Positions 62,156 to 64,000 of a stretch of DNA of 64,000 nucleotides are shown here, piece after piece. Positions within the stretch are counted from its first letter, which is position 1. Each line of letters starts with the position of its first letter. Source of the stretch: Pythium myriotylum (taxonomy: Eukaryota > Oomycota > Peronosporomycetes > Pythiales > Pythiaceae); contig JALJCQ010000015.1 of the NCBI GenBank assembly GCA_023091665.1, positions 2,914,001-2,978,000 on the forward strand, in the 5' to 3' direction. The translations under genes and the position numbers were made by a program. The notes below the pieces were generated by a model, which was given only the letters and a program-made list of their open reading frames with translations, searched no databases and was not told where the DNA came from.

Positions 62156-64000
62156 ATGGCGGAAGACCACGCCCGGTCGCGGCAGTACGCGTACACCAAC
62201 AACTCGAACCTCGTGCTCGAGGCCGAGCGCGACCGCCGGCGCCGTGGCGATGAGCCCACGGGCGAGGTCGAGTCGCTGGCCGGGCGCATCAGCTACCGCA
62301 TGGGCGACCGCGCGCAAAAGGCGACGGTCGACAGCAGCAAGAAGCGCACGGCGACCAAGGACGAGCAGGACGAGGCGCGGCTCAAGAAGAAGATCAAGCA
62401 GCTCTCGCGCGGCGGCGCGGCCGACGAAAGCGGCGACAAGAGCGTGCTCTTTGCGACCGGCGGGCTCGCGGCCAGCCGCACGAATATCTTGAGCGAGAGT
62501 CTCGCGCTCGAGAACAGCTCGTACCGCCCGAAGAACCCACAGAGCCAGGACGCGTACGAGCAGATCTTGAGCATTGTCGCGCATCATCTTGGCGATCAGC
62601 CGGGCGAGATTCTGGCCGGAACGGCCGAGGAAGTGCTTTCGATCCTCAAGAATGACGCCTACCGTGACGATGAAAAGCACAAAGAAGTCAAGAAGCTGCT
62701 CAAGAAGATGGCGCCCGACGTGTTCAACCAGCTTGTGGTCTTTGGCCGCCGAATCACGGATTTCCTTCCAGATCAGCCGGATGGAAGCGCGAACCCTGGA
62801 CGAGAAGACGACGATGACGACGAGAATGGGGAGCTGGACAAAGAAATGGGTGTCGCTGTGGTCTTCGACGAGGAGGATGAAGAAGATGAATCCGACCTGG
62901 ATGAGGTTCATGACGAGGAAGACGAAGACGAAGATGATGATGGCGACGACCAGAATGAGGCGTCCAGTCGAGCCAAGGAAGAGCGTGCTGCGATGCGTCT
63001 CAAGGATGAAGACGCAGAGGACACGGACGACCGAGACGCAAAGTTGAAGCTCAGCGCACATAGCATTGACGCCTTCTGGTTGCAACGTCAGCTCGGGAAG
63101 TACTACAAGGACGCCGAAGTGAGCGCTAAGCTCGCTGATGATGTGCTTTCTATCCTCCGCGAGTCCGGAGCGGACCTCAGTGCGTGTGAAAACCAGCTCG
63201 TGTTGTTGCTTGACTACGACAAGTTTGATTTTATCAAGCTTTTGTTGGAGAACCGCGCCAAAGTCGTGTACTGCACACGACTCAAACAAGCACAAAGTGA
63301 TGCCGAACGTAAAGCTATCGAGGAGGAGATGATTGCGGACGAATCGCTTGAGGGTGAAGGTGAGCGCATTCTCAAGGAACTGTCGAGCACAGCGTCTGCC
63401 GAGTCGTGGATGCAAGACCGAATCGGAGCGAAAGAGAGCACTTCGCGTGCAGAAGCCAACAAGCTGCGCAAGAATCAGCAGCAGAAGATTGGTAACAGTA
63501 AGGCATCTCGCGGAGCGGGCGACGACGACGATGATGATGGTGACGTCGAAATGGAGGACTCGGATGCATCGTCTTCGTCCACGAAAAAACCTCAACGGTA
63601 TATCGATATCGACTCACTTAGCTTCCACGAGGCCGGGCATTTAATGAGTAACAAGGATGTCCGTCTGCCGGAGGGTACCTGGCGAGCGCAGAAGAAGGGA
63701 TACGAAGAAGTTCACGTACCTGCAGTTCGCACAAAAAGTGCGGAAGCTGAAGAGAGGGCACGGATCAAGATCTCGACGCTACCCAAGTGGTCTCAGGCCC
63801 CATTCGCTGGGATGGAATCCCTCAACCGAGTTCAGTCGAAAATGTTTCCAGCAGCTTTTGAATCCAGCGAGAACTTGCTCTTATGTGCGCCAACTGGTGC
63901 TGGCAAGACTAACGTTGCGATGTTGACGATTTTGCACGAGGTGATGAAGGCGCGTGATCCGGAGACTGGTGACATCGATCTCAACTCGTTCAAGATTGTA
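62156..64000 (+). CDS. BRR2: U5 snRNP RNA helicase BRR2, 5' part (runs off the window)
   Basis: 615 codons from the ATG at 62156 are open to the window edge. The N-terminus (ARSRQYAYTNNSNLVLEAER, DEPTGEVESLAGRISYRMGD) is the conserved start of SNRNP200/Brr2. It is followed by the plug/PWI-like region and a long acidic tract (about residues 210-280). The Walker A of the first helicase cassette reads APTGAGKTNVAML near residue 590. BRR2 unwinds U4/U6 during spliceosome activation in the nucleus. The full protein is usually over 2100 residues, so about 70% lies beyond the edge. Intronless as far as seen. Confidence 0.93.
   Translation, partial: MAEDHARSRQYAYTNNSNLVLEAERDRRRRGDEPTGEVESLAGRISYRMGDRAQKATVDSSKKRTATKDEQDEARLKKKIKQLSRGGAADESGDKSVLFATGGLAASRTNILSESLALENSSYRPKNPQSQDAYEQILSIVAHHLGDQPGEILAGTAEEVLSILKNDAYRDDEKHKEVKKLLKKMAPDVFNQLVVFGRRITDFLPDQPDGSANPGREDDDDDENGELDKEMGVAVVFDEEDEEDESDLDEVHDEEDEDEDDDGDDQNEASSRAKEERAAMRLKDEDAEDTDDRDAKLKLSAHSIDAFWLQRQLGKYYKDAEVSAKLADDVLSILRESGADLSACENQLVLLLDYDKFDFIKLLLENRAKVVYCTRLKQAQSDAERKAIEEEMIADESLEGEGERILKELSSTASAESWMQDRIGAKESTSRAEANKLRKNQQQKIGNSKASRGAGDDDDDDGDVEMEDSDASSSSTKKPQRYIDIDSLSFHEAGHLMSNKDVRLPEGTWRAQKKGYEEVHVPAVRTKSAEAEERARIKISTLPKWSQAPFAGMESLNRVQSKMFPAAFESSENLLLCAPTGAGKTNVAMLTILHEVMKARDPETGDIDLNSFKIV

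Noticed and set aside
62120..63595. 491-codon minus-strand frame
   Set aside because: Antisense of BRR2, whose plus-strand protein is clearly recognisable; an effect of GC-rich codons.
1..64000. CRISPR arrays, rRNA genes, bacterial operon features
   Set aside because: None seen; intron-containing eukaryotic genes throughout.

Overview
The window looks like a GC-rich oomycete (Phytophthora/Pythium-type) nuclear chromosome segment. Supporting signs are arrays of secreted PAN/Apple-domain proteins, 5' ends carrying a TCATTCC initiator followed by a CA(T/A)TTT-like element (the oomycete Inr + FPR core promoter), short GT-AG introns of 54-79 nt, a bZIP factor with a substituted DNA-contact Asn, and compact spacing of genes that are mostly intronless. 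Species was not determined.

Bases 1-20,460 are a PAN/Apple gene cluster. The first 11.15 kb is a palindrome built on palindromes. Five copies of one 248-residue PAN protein alternate in orientation (+,-,+,-,+). Convergent pairs enclose a 916-bp loop (1068-1983, 6115-7030) carrying a dead PAN fragment, and divergent pairs are separated by a 2-kb spacer (3051-5047, 8098-10083). The whole 1984-6114 block is mirrored by 7031-11148. Bases 11,721-20,400 hold six further PAN genes, all on the minus strand; four are intact, one has an 11-bp frameshift and one has a nonsense codon. A 714-bp Mutator-like element with 40-bp inverted termini and a 9-bp target duplication sits at 17370-18083.

Bases 21,756-26,101 are four tandem PHOSPHO-type HAD phosphatase genes with the same two introns; the second has lost a splice acceptor and an active-site Asp. 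Bases 26,233-32,279 hold two related large multipass membrane proteins, the first with a 1-nt frameshift. Bases 32,460-37,289 hold a secreted GMC oxidoreductase fused to four PAN modules and a broken paralogue without PAN modules.

Bases 38,635-49,980 include a coiled-coil protein of unknown function, a bZIP factor, and the Rab3GAP catalytic subunit. A family of three multipass-membrane/leucine-rich-repeat proteins (43.8-46.0, 50.3-52.5 and 59.1-61.3 kb) is interleaved with these genes and with a giant secreted ricin-B-lectin/coiled-coil protein (52.7-58.0 kb, one 1-nt frameshift). The window ends inside the U5 snRNP helicase BRR2.

Together this is a secretome and surface-protein region (PAN lectins, lectin-oxidoreductase, LRR membrane proteins, lectin-coiled-coil protein) with rapid duplication and decay, bordered by conserved housekeeping genes (Rab3GAP, BRR2). 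All functions are from sequence reading only; no search was run.
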